A DNA stretch of 64,000 nt, from NCBI RefSeq assembly GCF_002979555.1, contig NZ_PCOZ01000003.1, positions 422,483 to 486,482 on the forward strand, given 5' to 3'. Origin of the DNA: Pseudomonas sp. MYb60. GTDB taxonomy: Bacteria; Pseudomonadota; Gammaproteobacteria; Pseudomonadales; Pseudomonadaceae. Of the stretch, positions 36,930-46,652 are shown one piece after another. The position numbers and the translations under genes were made by a program. Each line of letters opens with the position of its first letter. The stretch's first letter is position 1. A model generated the notes under the pieces. The model was given only the letters and a program-made list of their open reading frames with translations, did no database searches and was not told the origin of the DNA.

Positions 36930-39425
36930 ATGAATGGAACATCCACCGTCAGCGAAGCCGCTGCATTGATTGCACGGCTGGACTGGGCACAAAGCCCGCT
37001 CGGTGAGGCCAATGAGTGGCCGCAAAGCCTGCGCACCGCCGTGGACATCGTCGTTCATTCACCGATGCCGATGTTATTGCTGTGGGGCAGCCAGCTCACC
37101 CAACTCTACAACGACGGCTTCGCCGCATTGGCGGGCAACAAACACCCCGCTGCCCTGGGCCAGCCGGCGCACGAAACCTGGCCGGAACTGCACGGCTTTA
37201 CCGCGCCGATCTACGACGCGGTCCTCGATGGCCAGGTGCGGACCTTCACGGAGCAGCGTTTCGTGCTGCAACGCCACAACCGCGACGCGGAAATCTGGCT
37301 GGACTTGACGTACAGCCCGATCCGCGATGAAAGCGGGAGCGTGGCCGGCATCCTCGTCACCGCCATCGAGACCAACGAGCGCCGCAAGGCCCAGCACAAC
37401 ACCGAGCAGCGCCTGCAACTGGCGCTGGCCGCCACGGACGCAGTCGGCACCTGGGACTGGGATATCGGCGAAGACTGCTTTATCGCCGATGCGCACTTTG
37501 CCTACCTGCATGGCGTCGACCCCGCCGACGCCGGCCTGCTGCCCATCAGCGACTACCTGCACGGCGTGCACCCCGAAGACCGCGGCATGGTGACGCGCAG
37601 CATCAAACACTGCATCACTTACGGCACCGAATACGCCGAGGAATACCGCCTGATGCAGCCCGACGGCCAGGTACGCTGGGTGTTTGCCCGTGGCCGTTGC
37701 TACAAGGACCACCAAGGCCGCCCGGCACGGTTCCTGGGCGCCGCGCTGGACCTGACCGAGCGCAAGCACACCGAGCAGGCCCTGCGCCAAAGCCAGACCG
37801 AATTGCAGCTGATCATCAACGCCATGCCGGTATTGATCGGCTATGTGGACCACGAGGAACGCTTTCGCCTGAACAACAGCGCGTACCTGGAGTGGTATGG
37901 CAAGACGCCCCAGGAGCTGTACGGCAAGACTATCCGCGACGTACTCGGCGACGAGGTCTATGCCGGGCGCCAGGACAAGATTGCCGCTGCGCTCCAGGGC
38001 AAGGCTTGCAGTTTCATGACCGTCACCCCACACCGCGACGGCCGCCCGCGCCATGCGCTGATGAAGTACCTGCCGCGGTTCAGCAATGAAGGGGCAGTGA
38101 ATGGTTTCTACATCTTTGTGATCGACGAGACCGAACGCAAGCTCACCGAGGAAGCCCTGCGCCACCTCAACGAAAACCTCGAAGAGCGTGTGGCCCAGCG
38201 TACCCAGGCCCTGGCCGAAGCCAATCAGCGCCTGCAAAACGAGATGTTCGAACGCGAGCGCGCCGAAGACGCCCTGCGCCACGCCCAGAAGATGGAAGCG
38301 GTGGGCCAGCTCACCGGCGGCATCGCCCACGATTTCAACAACATGCTCACCGGCATCATCGGCAGCCTGGACCTGATGCAGCGCTATATCGCCGCCGGGC
38401 GCAGCGACGAGATCGGCCGGTTCACCGACGCGGCCGTGTCGTCCGCCCATCGTGCCGCCGCCCTCACCCACCGCTTGCTGGCGTTCTCGCGGCGTCAGTC
38501 ACTGGATCGCCGCCCACTGGACCCGAACCAGCTGGTGGCATCCCTGGAAGATTTGTTCCGCCGCACCAAGGGCGCCCATATCAACCTCAAGGTGCAACTG
38601 GGTCGGGATATCTGGCCGGTGAATACCGACGCGAGCCAACTGGAAAACGCCCTGCTCAACCTGGTGATCAACGCCCGCGACGCCATGCCCGATGGCGGCG
38701 AGCTGTTGATCGAAACCGCCAACAGTTACCTCGACGGCACGGACATCACCACGCTGGAACCGGTGAAGGCCGGCGACTACGTGATGCTCGGCGTGTGCGA
38801 CAACGGCACCGGCATGGCGCCGAAGATCCTCGCCAAGGCGTTCGACCCGTTTTTCACCACCAAGCCCATCGGCCAGGGCACCGGCCTGGGGCTGTCGATG
38901 ATCTACGGGTTTGCCCAGCAATCGGGCGGCCACGTGACCATCCACAGCGAGCCGGGCCAGGGCACTTGTGTGCGCCTGTACCTGCCGCGCCTGTATGGCA
39001 CCGCGTTGGAAAGCAAGCTGGCGCAGCATTCGAGCGAAGCCCCGCTGGCCCTGGCCGGTGAGGCGGTGGTGGTGGTCGAGGACGACCCGGCGGTGCGCAT
39101 GCTGGTGGTCAATGTACTCGACGAACTGGGTTACACCGCCCACCAGGCTGCCGATGCCCGCACGGCGCTGCCGTTGCTGGAGTCGGATCTGCGCGTGGAC
39201 CTGCTGGTCACCGATGTGGGCCTGCCGGGCATGAACGGCCGGCAATTGGCGGAGATCGCCCGCCAGCATCGGCCAGGGCTCAAAGTGCTGTTCATGACCG
39301 GCTACGCGGAAAAAGCCGCCGAGCGCCAGGGCTTTCTGGAAGACGGCATGGACATGGTGGCCAAGCCGTTTTCCATCGATCTGCTGGCGACGAAAATCCG
39401 CAGCATGATCAACGTTGTCGAGTGA
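36930..39425 (+). CDS. PAS-domain hybrid sensor histidine kinase
   Basis: An 831-residue hybrid kinase without obvious membrane helices. An N-terminal PAS-like domain ([18 protein letters not shown]...[17 protein letters not shown]) is followed by two more PAS modules, coiled coil, HisKA with [10 protein letters not shown] (phospho-His, about 475), the ATPase ([24 protein letters not shown]) and a C-terminal receiver (VVEDDP; phospho-Asp in [13 protein letters not shown]). The first domain is clearly paralogous to that of the kinase at 56152. ATG at 36930; ribosome site weak (AGGG). No adjacent response regulator or output gene. Confidence 0.88.
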   Translation: MNGTSTVSEAAALIARLDWAQSPLGEANEWPQSLRTAVDIVVHSPMPMLLLWGSQLTQLYNDGFAALAGNKHPAALGQPAHETWPELHGFTAPIYDAVLDGQVRTFTEQRFVLQRHNRDAEIWLDLTYSPIRDESGSVAGILVTAIETNERRKAQHNTEQRLQLALAATDAVGTWDWDIGEDCFIADAHFAYLHGVDPADAGLLPISDYLHGVHPEDRGMVTRSIKHCITYGTEYAEEYRLMQPDGQVRWVFARGRCYKDHQGRPARFLGAALDLTERKHTEQALRQSQTELQLIINAMPVLIGYVDHEERFRLNNSAYLEWYGKTPQELYGKTIRDVLGDEVYAGRQDKIAAALQGKACSFMTVTPHRDGRPRHALMKYLPRFSNEGAVNGFYIFVIDETERKLTEEALRHLNENLEERVAQRTQALAEANQRLQNEMFERERAEDALRHAQKMEAVGQLTGGIAHDFNNMLTGIIGSLDLMQRYIAAGRSDEIGRFTDAAVSSAHRAAALTHRLLAFSRRQSLDRRPLDPNQLVASLEDLFRRTKGAHINLKVQLGRDIWPVNTDASQLENALLNLVINARDAMPDGGELLIETANSYLDGTDITTLEPVKAGDYVMLGVCDNGTGMAPKILAKAFDPFFTTKPIGQGTGLGLSMIYGFAQQSGGHVTIHSEPGQGTCVRLYLPRLYGTALESKLAQHSSEAPLALAGEAVVVVEDDPAVRMLVVNVLDELGYTAHQAADARTALPLLESDLRVDLLVTDVGLPGMNGRQLAEIARQHRPGLKVLFMTGYAEKAAERQGFLEDGMDMVAKPFSIDLLATKIRSMINVVE

Positions 39426-39470
39426 GTTCAGGCATAATCGCGCGCCGTTGCACGTACCCGGTAGAGATCA

Positions 39471-39746
39471 ATGAAAGCCCAAGCCCGACACATCCTGGTG
39501 AAAACCAGCGAAGAAGCCGAACAACTCAAGCAGCGCATTGCCAAGGGCGAAGCCTTTGACGTGCTGGCAAAGAAGTTCTCTACCTGCCCATCGGGCAAGC
39601 GTGGCGGGGATCTGGGTGAGATCCGGCCTGGGCAGATGGTCGGGGCGATCGATGCAGTGATCTTCAAGAAGCCGCTGCGGGTGGTGCATGGGCCGATCAA
39701 GAGCAAGTTTGGCTATCACTTGGTGCAGGTGTTCTACCGCGATTGA
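39471..39746 (+). CDS. second small parvulin peptidyl-prolyl isomerase
   Basis: A 91-residue stand-alone parvulin: ARHILVKTSEEAEQLKQR, FDVLAKKFSTCPSGKRGGDLG and KFGYHLVQV. It parallels the 93-residue copy at 24973 at about half of positions by eye, with a more basic surface, so it may serve other substrates. It starts 45 nt after the kinase stop and may be co-transcribed. No signal peptide; cytoplasmic. Confidence 0.9.
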   Translation: MKAQARHILVKTSEEAEQLKQRIAKGEAFDVLAKKFSTCPSGKRGGDLGEIRPGQMVGAIDAVIFKKPLRVVHGPIKSKFGYHLVQVFYRD

Positions 39747-39809
39747 GGGGTTGGCTACAGGCCGCCATCGCAGGCGAGCCCGCACCTGTGAGGTGGCGTA
39801 AGCGGCCAT

Positions 39810-40715
39810 TCACCTGGGAATCAACGCCCCCGCTACCTGGATAACCCGGCTGGCCAACTGATGACCGGCCAGCGCAGCTTGCTCCGGCGAGCCCCCCTTG
39901 AGCCGGCTGGCCAGATACGCCGCACTGAACGAATCCCCCGCCGCCGTGGTATCGATCACCTTCTCGACCTTGACCGCCGGCACCTCGAACCGCTGCCCCG
40001 CGCATCGAATCAAGCATGCGTCCGCGCCACGCTTGAGCACCACCTCGTCAATCGCCGGGTACGCCGCGAACACCTGCTCACTGTCGGCATACCCAAACAG
40101 CGCCCGCTCGTCATCTTCGGTCAGCACGGCGATATCCACGTGCGCCAACACCCGGTGATACGCCGCGCGCGCGGCCTCGATATGCGCCCACAAGCGGGGG
40201 CGGTAGTTATTGTCGAACACCACCTTGCCACCGCGCTTGCGGGTTTCGATCAGGGTGTCCAGCAGGCGCTCGCGCCCCACTTCCCCCAGGACCGCCAGGG
40301 TAATGCCGCTGAAATACACCACGTCATACGCCGGCAAGGCGGCCAGGATAGGTTCAGCGGCGGGCGTGGTGAAACAGTCGCGCACGGCGGCTTCGTTGCG
40401 CCAATAGAGAAATTTGCGTTCCCCGTTGGCGTCGGTCTGGATGCAGTACAGCCCGGGCAAGCGTCCGGGCAGGCGTTGGACGTTGCCAATGCCCAGGCCT
40501 TCTTCAGTCCATTGCTGGCACATGGCGTCGCTGAAGCTGTCATCGCCCAGCGCCGTCACATAGTCGACAGTGCCGATATCGCCCAGCTCGCGGCGCAGGT
40601 ACACCGCCGTGTTCAAGGTGTCGCCGCCGAAGCTTTGGTGCAGGCTGCCGTCGGCACGCTGTTGCAGTTCGATCATGCATTCGCCGATAAGGGCGACGTG
40701 GGGGGTCGTGTTCAT
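39810..40715 (-). CDS. kdgK: 2-dehydro-3-deoxygluconokinase (KDG kinase, PfkB family)
   Basis: A 301-residue PfkB sugar kinase: ALIGECMIELQQ at the start, GGDTLNTAVYLRREL (sugar-binding) and the anion hole/catalytic base in DTTAAGDSFSAAYLAS (about residues 245-260). The sequence matches KdgK, which phosphorylates 2-keto-3-deoxygluconate to KDPG for the Entner-Doudoroff aldolase. It is last in the ABC/RidA/IclR/ammonia-lyase gene series, which suggests the ammonia-lyase yields KDG. Start at 40715 fits the family N-terminus better than 40784. Confidence 0.85.
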   Translation of the reverse strand: MNTTPHVALIGECMIELQQRADGSLHQSFGGDTLNTAVYLRRELGDIGTVDYVTALGDDSFSDAMCQQWTEEGLGIGNVQRLPGRLPGLYCIQTDANGERKFLYWRNEAAVRDCFTTPAAEPILAALPAYDVVYFSGITLAVLGEVGRERLLDTLIETRKRGGKVVFDNNYRPRLWAHIEAARAAYHRVLAHVDIAVLTEDDERALFGYADSEQVFAAYPAIDEVVLKRGADACLIRCAGQRFEVPAVKVEKVIDTTAAGDSFSAAYLASRLKGGSPEQAALAGHQLASRVIQVAGALIPR

Positions 40716-40743
40716 GCCTGGATCTCTGGTGTGGCTGATGACC

Positions 40744-40838
40744 TCATCGGGGGCAAGCCCCCTCCTACAGTGGACTGTATTCACAATTAGACAGATGTGA
40801 ACCCAATCTAGCGTGGGAGGTGGCGTGCCTGCGATGGG
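40744..40838. repeat. REP pair between the ammonia-lyase and kdgK
   Basis: TCATCGGGGGCAAGCCCCCTCCTAC on one side and GCGTGGGAGGTGGCGTGCCTGCGATGGG on the other: two REP units in inverted orientation in the 134-nt gap. Confidence 0.7.
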
Positions 40839-40849
40839 CGCGACGCGGT

Positions 40850-42058
40850 CTAGAAGCAGGTCTGCAGGGATTCGATCACCTGAAGTTGCTCATCCACCAG
40901 GCAGCCGACCTGCCACTTGTCAAACGTGAGGCATGGATGGGAAGTGCCGAACGAAATGATGTCGCCAATACGCAGTTCAACCCCCGGCGCCACGCTCATG
41001 AACGCATGCTGGTCCATCACCGCCGTGACCTTGCACGCCGTCACATCATCCCCTTCGGCGGGCAGGATCCCGGCCTTGTAGCGCTTGAGCGGCACCGGCA
41101 AACCGGCGTCGTAGGCCACGTCACGCTTGCCCAGGGCAATCACCGCAAACCCCGGCTCGGGCAGCGATTGCACATGGGCCCAGACTTCCAGGGCCGGGCG
41201 CAGGCCTTCGCTGAGGTCGCTGCGGCGGTCGAGCACGCAGCACTGGGCTTGCTTGTAGATGCCGTGGTCGTGGGCGACATAGCTGCCCGGGCGCAACACG
41301 CTGAGGAAACGGCCGGCGGCATTTTGCGCTTCGAAAGACTCTGCAATCAGGTCATACCAGGCCGAGCCCGACGCGGTGACGATGGGCTTGGGCAGGTCGA
41401 AAGAGCCATTGTTTTGCAGGTCCACCGCCAGGCGCACCAGGCTGGCGGCGAAGTCGCGGATGCCGCTGATGGCGTGCTCGCCGTGGATCACACCTTCGTA
41501 CCCTTCGATACCGGTAAGCGCCAGGGCCGGTTGGGCCTTGATCGCCTTGGCCAGTTCGCGCACTTGCTGCTCGCTGCGGCAACCGCAACGGCCGCCGACC
41601 ACACCATATTCGATCATCACGTTGAGGCGCAGGCCACGGGCGGCGAAGAACAGGCCGAGGTCGGCGACGTTGTCGGGGTGGTCGACCATGCAGTGAAAGT
41701 CGAAATCCGGGTCCGCCAGCAGGTCGGCAATCAACGCCATGTTCGGCGCGCCCACCAGTTGGTTGGCCATCAGCACGCGACGCACGCCACCGGCATAGGC
41801 GGCGCGGGTCTGCACGGCATTGGCCAGGGTGATGCCCCAGGCGCCCGCCTGGATCTGGCGCTGGAACAGCGCCGGCATCATGCTGGTCTTGCCGTGGGGT
41901 GCCAGCTCGGCGCCGCTGTTGCTGACAAAATCCTGCATCCAGCGAATGTTGTGTTCCAGGGCGTCACGGTGCAGCACCAGGGCGGGCAGGCTGACGTCAC
42001 GGACCAGATGGGCACCCAGGGCGGCGGCGCCCTTTTCAACGGCATTGATGGCAGACAT
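40850..42058 (-). CDS. PLP/metal-dependent D-hydroxyamino-acid ammonia-lyase (D-serine dehydratase / D-threonine aldolase-like)
   Basis: A 402-residue fold-type III PLP enzyme. The alanine-racemase-like N-terminal domain holds the PLP lysine in LAPHGKTSM (Lys57), and the C-terminal domain has FGTSHPCLTFDKW. The His-x-Cys pair (about His374, Cys376) is the zinc site of eukaryotic-type D-serine dehydratase; D-threonine aldolase has His-x-Asp instead. So loss of water and ammonia (a lyase) is favoured over aldol cleavage. RidA, which clears enamine products, is in the same operon. With KdgK next door, D-glucosaminate ammonia-lyase is a strong candidate; D-serine is the alternative. Confidence 0.82.
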   Translation of the reverse strand: MSAINAVEKGAAALGAHLVRDVSLPALVLHRDALEHNIRWMQDFVSNSGAELAPHGKTSMMPALFQRQIQAGAWGITLANAVQTRAAYAGGVRRVLMANQLVGAPNMALIADLLADPDFDFHCMVDHPDNVADLGLFFAARGLRLNVMIEYGVVGGRCGCRSEQQVRELAKAIKAQPALALTGIEGYEGVIHGEHAISGIRDFAASLVRLAVDLQNNGSFDLPKPIVTASGSAWYDLIAESFEAQNAAGRFLSVLRPGSYVAHDHGIYKQAQCCVLDRRSDLSEGLRPALEVWAHVQSLPEPGFAVIALGKRDVAYDAGLPVPLKRYKAGILPAEGDDVTACKVTAVMDQHAFMSVAPGVELRIGDIISFGTSHPCLTFDKWQVGCLVDEQLQVIESLQTCF

Positions 42059-42067
42059 GAAATGCTC

Positions 42068-42895
42068 CTATTCGTTGATGCGCCGGGCCAGTTGGTTGGC
42101 GCTGTCGATCAACACCCGGCGATAGTCATTGTAGTTTTTGCTGGCATCGGCCCGCGGCGCAACGATGCACAGGGTCGCAATGCTGATGCCCTGCGCATCC
42201 CGCACCGGCGCGGCGAAGCAGTGGGTAAAGGTGTCGGCCACGCTGTCGAAGGAAAAGAAACCATCGAGGGTGGCCTGGCGGATTTGCGCGAGGAAGGTGT
42301 CCAGCGGCAGGCGTTGGCCGTCCGGCAGGATGAAGTCGTCGTGGTCGATCAGGTCGATGATCTGCTGGTCGCTCAAATGCCCCAGCAACAGGCGCCCGGA
42401 GGCGGTCCAGGGGATCGGTGCGTTTTCGCCGATGTCCGACGAGATGCGAAAATGCCGCTCGCCCTCGCGCATCAGCGCCACGGTGTATTTGCGCCCATTG
42501 AGCAGGCACATCTGCGCGGTTTCGTGGGTCTGGCTGACGATCTCCTGCAGGGCGTGATCGGCCTCGCGGGTCAGGTCGAAATGGCGCAAGTGCGCCTGCC
42601 CCAGGAAATACAACTGGCGACCGAGGTAGACATGGCCGTCCTTGCCCACGGTCTCCAGGATGCGCCGTTCCAGCAGGGATGCGACCAGTTCATAGACGGT
42701 GGACTTGGGGCTGCCGATGCCGCTGGCAATATCATTCGGGCGCAGGGGCTGGCCGATCTCCTTGAGAAAATCGAGGATATCGAACGCCCGGTCCAGGCCT
42801 TTGGCGCGGCGTTTGATGGTGTCTTCGGTCATGGCAGTAGTCGGTCCGGTCATAGTGGAACAGTGGGAGCTTCGGTGGTCTTCAGAGTGAGGCAT
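42068..42895 (-). CDS. IclR-family transcriptional regulator
   Basis: A 275-residue regulator: N-terminal winged helix (LDRAFDILDFLKEIG...IASGIGSPKSTVYELVASL) and C-terminal effector domain (RISSDIGENAPIPWTASGRLLL...CIVAP). IclR proteins of sugar-acid operons (KdgR type) sense pathway intermediates such as KDG. The ATG at 42895 directly follows the ridA stop and uses AAAAAAGG; a shorter start at 42832 is possible. It lies inside the operon it probably regulates; a TTCCG/CGGAA palindrome before the first gene is its likely target. Confidence 0.88.
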   Translation of the reverse strand: MPHSEDHRSSHCSTMTGPTTAMTEDTIKRRAKGLDRAFDILDFLKEIGQPLRPNDIASGIGSPKSTVYELVASLLERRILETVGKDGHVYLGRQLYFLGQAHLRHFDLTREADHALQEIVSQTHETAQMCLLNGRKYTVALMREGERHFRISSDIGENAPIPWTASGRLLLGHLSDQQIIDLIDHDDFILPDGQRLPLDTFLAQIRQATLDGFFSFDSVADTFTHCFAAPVRDAQGISIATLCIVAPRADASKNYNDYRRVLIDSANQLARRINE

Positions 42896-43285
42896 TTAGC
42901 CTTTTTTCTTGTACGCCACGCAATCGATCTCCACCTTGCAATCCACCATCATATTGGCCTGCACACAGGCCCGCGCCGGGGCGTGTTCGGGGGTGAAGTA
43001 CTCGCCGAAGACCTTGTTGAAACTCCAGAAATCCCGCGGGTCTTCCAGCCATACGCCAACCCGCACCACATCTTTCAACTCGTAGCCGGCTTCTTCCAGA
43101 ATCGCCACCACATTGCGCAGGGTCTGCCGGGTTTGCTCGACGATGCCGCCCTGGATAATTTCACCGTCCACCGCCGGCACCTGGCCAGAGACGTAGAGCC
43201 AGCCGTCCGCTTCCACCGCGCGGGCGAAAGGACGTGGCTGGCCGCCGCCGGCGGTGCTGCCGGTGCCGTAACGTGTAATGGTCAT
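42896..43285 (-). CDS. RidA-family enamine/imine deaminase
   Basis: A 129-residue member of the YjgF/YER057c/UK114 family, with the substrate-binding arginine in APARACVQANMMVDCKVEIDC and the opening VSGQVPAVDGEIIQGG. RidA proteins hydrolyse reactive 2-aminoacrylate-type enamines/imines released by PLP dehydratases, which is precisely what the neighbouring ammonia-lyase would form. ATG at 43285 follows CAGGAGATC; it lies 13 nt after the ABC ATPase and directly abuts the IclR gene. Confidence 0.9.
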   Translation of the reverse strand: MTITRYGTGSTAGGGQPRPFARAVEADGWLYVSGQVPAVDGEIIQGGIVEQTRQTLRNVVAILEEAGYELKDVVRVGVWLEDPRDFWSFNKVFGEYFTPEHAPARACVQANMMVDCKVEIDCVAYKKKG

Positions 43286-43298
43286 AATGATCTCCTGA

Positions 43299-44081
43299 TT
43301 AAAAACGAATGTTCTTGAGAAATTCTGCCAGGCGCGGCGATTGCGGGCGTTCGAAAATGTCTTTCGACGACCCCTGCTCTTCAATCCGGCCCTGGTTCAT
43401 GAAAACGATCTTGTCCGAGACTTCATAGGCAAAGCGCATTTCGTGGGTGACCAGCAACATGGTCATGCCCTCCTCCGCCAGGCCCTTGATCACGCTGAGC
43501 ACTTCCCCCACCAATTCCGGGTCGAGGGCCGAGGTGACTTCGTCGAACAGCATCAGGCTGGGGTTCATGGCAATGGCGCGGGCAATCGCCACCCGTTGTT
43601 GCTGTCCACCGGACAACTGGCCGGGGAAGTGATTGCGGCGCTCCAACAGCCCTACGCGGTCGAGCCATTTTTCCGCTAGCGCGACGGCTTCGTCCTTGCC
43701 CATCTTCTTGACCTTGAGCAGGCCCAGGGTGACGTTCTGCAACGCGGTCAAATGCGGAAACAAGTTGAATTGCTGGAATGCCATGCCGGTCATTGCACGG
43801 TGCTGCGCAATGACGCGCTCGGGATGGCGCACGCGCTTGCCGGCGATTTCGCTGTAGCCGATGGACTCGCCGTCCAGGGTAATCTGGCCGCCTTGGAATT
43901 CTTCCAGCAGGTTGACGCAACGCAGCAGCGTGGTCTTGCCCGAGCCGCTGGAGCCGATCAACGTGACCACGTTGCCGCGCTCCAGGCTCAGGTCGACGCC
44001 CTTGAGCACTTCGACCTCACCGTACTGTTTGCGCAAGCCACGAATGTTCAGCAGCGGTTGGTGGGTTTGAGGTTGATTCAT
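43299..44081 (-). CDS. amino acid-type ABC transporter ATPase
   Basis: A 260-residue ATPase of the polar amino acid (HisP/GlnQ) family: Walker [14 protein letters not shown] (about residues 38-50), Q-loop [20 protein letters not shown], signature [14 protein letters not shown], Walker [13 protein letters not shown]. It energises import through the two permeases upstream. Its ATG overlaps the permease stop by 4 nt. Confidence 0.92.
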   Translation of the reverse strand: MNQPQTHQPLLNIRGLRKQYGEVEVLKGVDLSLERGNVVTLIGSSGSGKTTLLRCVNLLEEFQGGQITLDGESIGYSEIAGKRVRHPERVIAQHRAMTGMAFQQFNLFPHLTALQNVTLGLLKVKKMGKDEAVALAEKWLDRVGLLERRNHFPGQLSGGQQQRVAIARAIAMNPSLMLFDEVTSALDPELVGEVLSVIKGLAEEGMTMLLVTHEMRFAYEVSDKIVFMNQGRIEEQGSSKDIFERPQSPRLAEFLKNIRF

Positions 44082-44740
44082 GGCAAGGCCACCCGCTTTT
44101 CAATATAGCCGCCGAACAATTCGATGGCGTAGTTGATGACAAAGAACAGAAAACCGGCGAACAGATAGAACTCCAGGGTCATGAAGTTGCGTGCGATCAC
44201 CTGTTGGGTGCTCAGCAGCAACTCGGCCACGCCAATCACCGACAACAGCGTCGACGCCTTGACGATTTCCGTGGAGGAGTTGACCCAGGTCGGCAGGATC
44301 TGGCGCAGCGCCTGGGGCAACAGCACGTAGGCGAGGGACTGCTTGAAGGTCAGGCCGATCGCCCTGCCCGCTTCCAGTTGCCCACGGGGGATGGCTTGCA
44401 GTGCGCCGCGCACGATCTCCGAAACGTGTGAACCACAGAACAGCGTCAGCCCGACCGCGCCGGCCTGGAACGCGCTGATCTGCCAACCGAGCGCCGGCAG
44501 CATGTAAAAGCACGCGAGCACCAGCACGAACACCGGCGTACCGCGAATCAGATCCACATACAGCCGAAACGGCGCGCGCATCCAGAATTTGCCGTAGGTC
44601 AGGATCATGCCGGCCACGACGCCGAGCACCGTGCCGAAGATGATCGCCAGTGCCGAGACATACACGCTGGCCTGGAAGCCCGCCCACAGGGTATCCCGGG
44701 CGATCCACAACTCATGCAGCCAGCTGGGGGATTCGTACAT
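44078..44740 (-). CDS. amino acid-type ABC transporter permease
   Basis: A 220-residue His/Glu/Gln/Arg/opine-family permease with about five helices. The core motif is [17 protein letters not shown], and the EAA loop [23 protein letters not shown] docks the ATPase. It pairs with the homologous permease 12 nt upstream in the transcript. Confidence 0.9.
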   Translation of the reverse strand: MYESPSWLHELWIARDTLWAGFQASVYVSALAIIFGTVLGVVAGMILTYGKFWMRAPFRLYVDLIRGTPVFVLVLACFYMLPALGWQISAFQAGAVGLTLFCGSHVSEIVRGALQAIPRGQLEAGRAIGLTFKQSLAYVLLPQALRQILPTWVNSSTEIVKASTLLSVIGVAELLLSTQQVIARNFMTLEFYLFAGFLFFVINYAIELFGGYIEKRVALP

Positions 44741-44752
44741 GGAAACCCTCCT

Positions 44753-45415
44753 TTATCGACGGATTGCCAGACGCTGTTCCAGGTAACGGAGCAGCATGGC
44801 AATGAGGTAACAGGCAGCCACGTAGAGCGCGGTCGTGACCAGCCAGGTTTCGATCACCCGGTAGCTTTCGACGTTGATCTTGCGGGCGTAATAGGTGAGC
44901 TCCGGCACCGCAATGGCGGCGGCGAGCGAGGTGTCCTTGAACAGCGAAATAAAGTTGTTCGACAGCGCCGGCAATACATTGCGCAGCATCACCGGCACGG
45001 TGATGTAGGCCCGAATGCGCCATTCGCCCAAGCCGATGGCCAGGCCGGCTTCACGCAACCCCTTGGGAATATTCAACAGGCCGGCACGGAACACTTCGGT
45101 CAGGTAGGCACCGGCGTACAACGACAGGGTGATGATGAACGAGGGGATCTTGTCCAGACGAATACCCAGGGATGGCAACGCAAAGTAGATCAACAGGATC
45201 AGCACCAGAATCGGCGTATTGCGCACCACCGTTACGTACACCGAGGCGAAGATCCGCAGCGCTCGGTGCCTGGACAGCATGGCGAACGCCATCAGCAGGC
45301 CGATCACGCAGCCAATGGCGATGGACAGCAATGCCAACTGCAGGCCCAGACCGAGCCCCGCCAGCAAGGTGTCGAAATCGCGCCACACGGCGGCAAAGTT
45401 CAACTGATAGTTCAT
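44753..45415 (-). CDS. amino acid-type ABC transporter permease
   Basis: A 220-residue permease of the same family: YVTVVRNTPILVLILLIYF and EAGLAIGLGEWRIRAYITVPVML (EAA loop). I chose the ATG at 45415, with AGGTAGTGC upstream, over a CTG three codons earlier. Together with its partner it forms a heterodimeric channel, as in HisQM. Confidence 0.9.
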   Translation of the reverse strand: MNYQLNFAAVWRDFDTLLAGLGLGLQLALLSIAIGCVIGLLMAFAMLSRHRALRIFASVYVTVVRNTPILVLILLIYFALPSLGIRLDKIPSFIITLSLYAGAYLTEVFRAGLLNIPKGLREAGLAIGLGEWRIRAYITVPVMLRNVLPALSNNFISLFKDTSLAAAIAVPELTYYARKINVESYRVIETWLVTTALYVAACYLIAMLLRYLEQRLAIRR

Positions 45416-45461
45416 GGTCAGCACTACCTGATTGGGGCGCCACGCCGGGCGCCCCGGTTAT

Positions 45462-46310
45462 TCACTTGAATTCGACCGGAAAACCAATCGCCGGGGATGG
45501 CAGGTCAACGCCAAACCATTGCTTGAAGGAGGCTTGATAGGTGGGGAATTCCACACCGGTCATGGCTTCATGCAAGGCCGTGTTGACGAAATTCAGCCAG
45601 TCCTGGTCGCCACGCTTGACCGCGCACGCATAGGTTTGCGGGCTCCAGGCGTAGGCCGGGCTGCGGTAGCGGCCGGGGTTCTGCACCATCAGGTATTTGA
45701 CCGAAGACTGGTCGGTGGCAGCGGCATCGGCGCGGCCGGAGTTCACGGCCTGGTACATCAGGTCGACGCTGTCGTACTGGTCGACCTTGGCCTTGGGCAG
45801 CGCCTGATGCACCAGCTCTTCGGCGTAGACGTTTTGCAGCACGGCCACGGTGACGCCATCGCCAGCGGCTTGCAGGTCTTCGATTTCTTTGTACTTGCTG
45901 TTGTTCGGCAGCAGCAGGCCCACGCCTTCGCGGTAGTAAGGCAGGGTGAACGCCACCTGTTGCGCGCGGCTGGCGGTAACGGTGATGAACTGGCAACTCA
46001 TGTCGACCTTGTCGGTCAGCAGGTTGGGAATCCGCGCGTCAGACGACTGCACCACAAACTCGACTTTGCCCGGGTCGTTGAACAACCCCTTCGCCACGAT
46101 GCGGCCGATGTCGATATCAAACCCCTGCAACTTGCCGTCCGCTCCCTGGAAGTGCCACGGCGCGTTGGTACTGCCTGTACCGACGATCAGGTGCCCACGC
46201 TTGAGCACGCTGTCGAGCTTGCTGTCCGCCGCCTGCACGACGGTCGCGAGAGACGCCGAGGCGGCGAAGAGAAAAACACACGCTTTGAATACGGAAGGTC
46301 GGTGATGCAT
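45462..46310 (-). CDS. amino acid-type ABC transporter substrate-binding protein
   Basis: A 282-residue periplasmic binding protein with signal peptide (MHHRPSVFKACVFLFAASAS..QAAD). The family 3 solute-binding signature is GFDIDIGRIVAKGLF, and SQFITVTASRAQQVAFTLPYY follows. It is first in the operon and sets its substrate range; polar amino acids and related amino acids, including amino-sugar acids, are candidates. ATG at 46310 follows CTGGAG; an upstream extension to 46502 would remove the signal peptide and is rejected. Confidence 0.9.
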   Translation of the reverse strand: MHHRPSVFKACVFLFAASASLATVVQAADSKLDSVLKRGHLIVGTGSTNAPWHFQGADGKLQGFDIDIGRIVAKGLFNDPGKVEFVVQSSDARIPNLLTDKVDMSCQFITVTASRAQQVAFTLPYYREGVGLLLPNNSKYKEIEDLQAAGDGVTVAVLQNVYAEELVHQALPKAKVDQYDSVDLMYQAVNSGRADAAATDQSSVKYLMVQNPGRYRSPAYAWSPQTYACAVKRGDQDWLNFVNTALHEAMTGVEFPTYQASFKQWFGVDLPSPAIGFPVEFK

Positions 46311-46334
46311 GACAAGCACTCCAGGGATTGTGTA

Positions 46335-46371
46335 TTCCGCTATACCGGAACTTAGTATGTAACAACGGAAT
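46335..46371. promoter_or_regulatory. IclR-type operator candidate TTCCG-N6-CGGAA
   Basis: TTCCGCTATACCGGAA (46335-46350) is an inverted repeat with 5-bp arms; an extra half-site CGGAAT lies at 46366-46371, 27-bp downstream of the first arm. It sits 25-61 nt before the binding-protein start, in the promoter zone. The TTCCG/CGGAA form is common among IclR-family operators, and an IclR gene is in the operon. Confidence 0.5.
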
Positions 46372-46652
46372 AGACAGCAGAAATTGTGCCACACGTGATG
46401 GCATGAATAAACGGCCAGGATTAATTCGTTGGCAATCAATGAGATGGCCAACACTGCAGTCGCCAGCATTGCACCGGCAGGCTCAATCAGGTTGCTACCC
46501 AAGGCCCCATGCTGTGGTGACAGCCACGGCGGCGTGCGTCACGACGGTGTTACCGTGCACCAACACAGCGCGCTCGCGCACATGGAAATATCGATGCCGT
46601 GGGCTAGCCTTGATGCAATGTGCATCGATGCCCTCTGTAGGAACTTGTCTTG
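46372..46652. other. gene-free stretch between divergent genes
   Basis: The 342-nt space between the ABC operon (minus) and the small secreted protein (plus) holds the operator noted above and, further right, no frame I can support. A hydrophobic minus-strand open stretch (about 46400-46500) hints at a decayed membrane gene but has a stop and no start. Confidence 0.5.

Noticed and set aside
40820..43318. 832-codon open frame on the plus strand opposite the ammonia-lyase, IclR and RidA genes
   Set aside because: High-GC antisense shadow: no ribosome site, no family motif, and three well-supported genes occupy the other strand.
46398..46600. Possible decayed membrane-protein gene on the minus strand
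   Set aside because: A hydrophobic stretch is visible but with an in-frame stop and no start or recognisable family; it is too weak to call a pseudogene.
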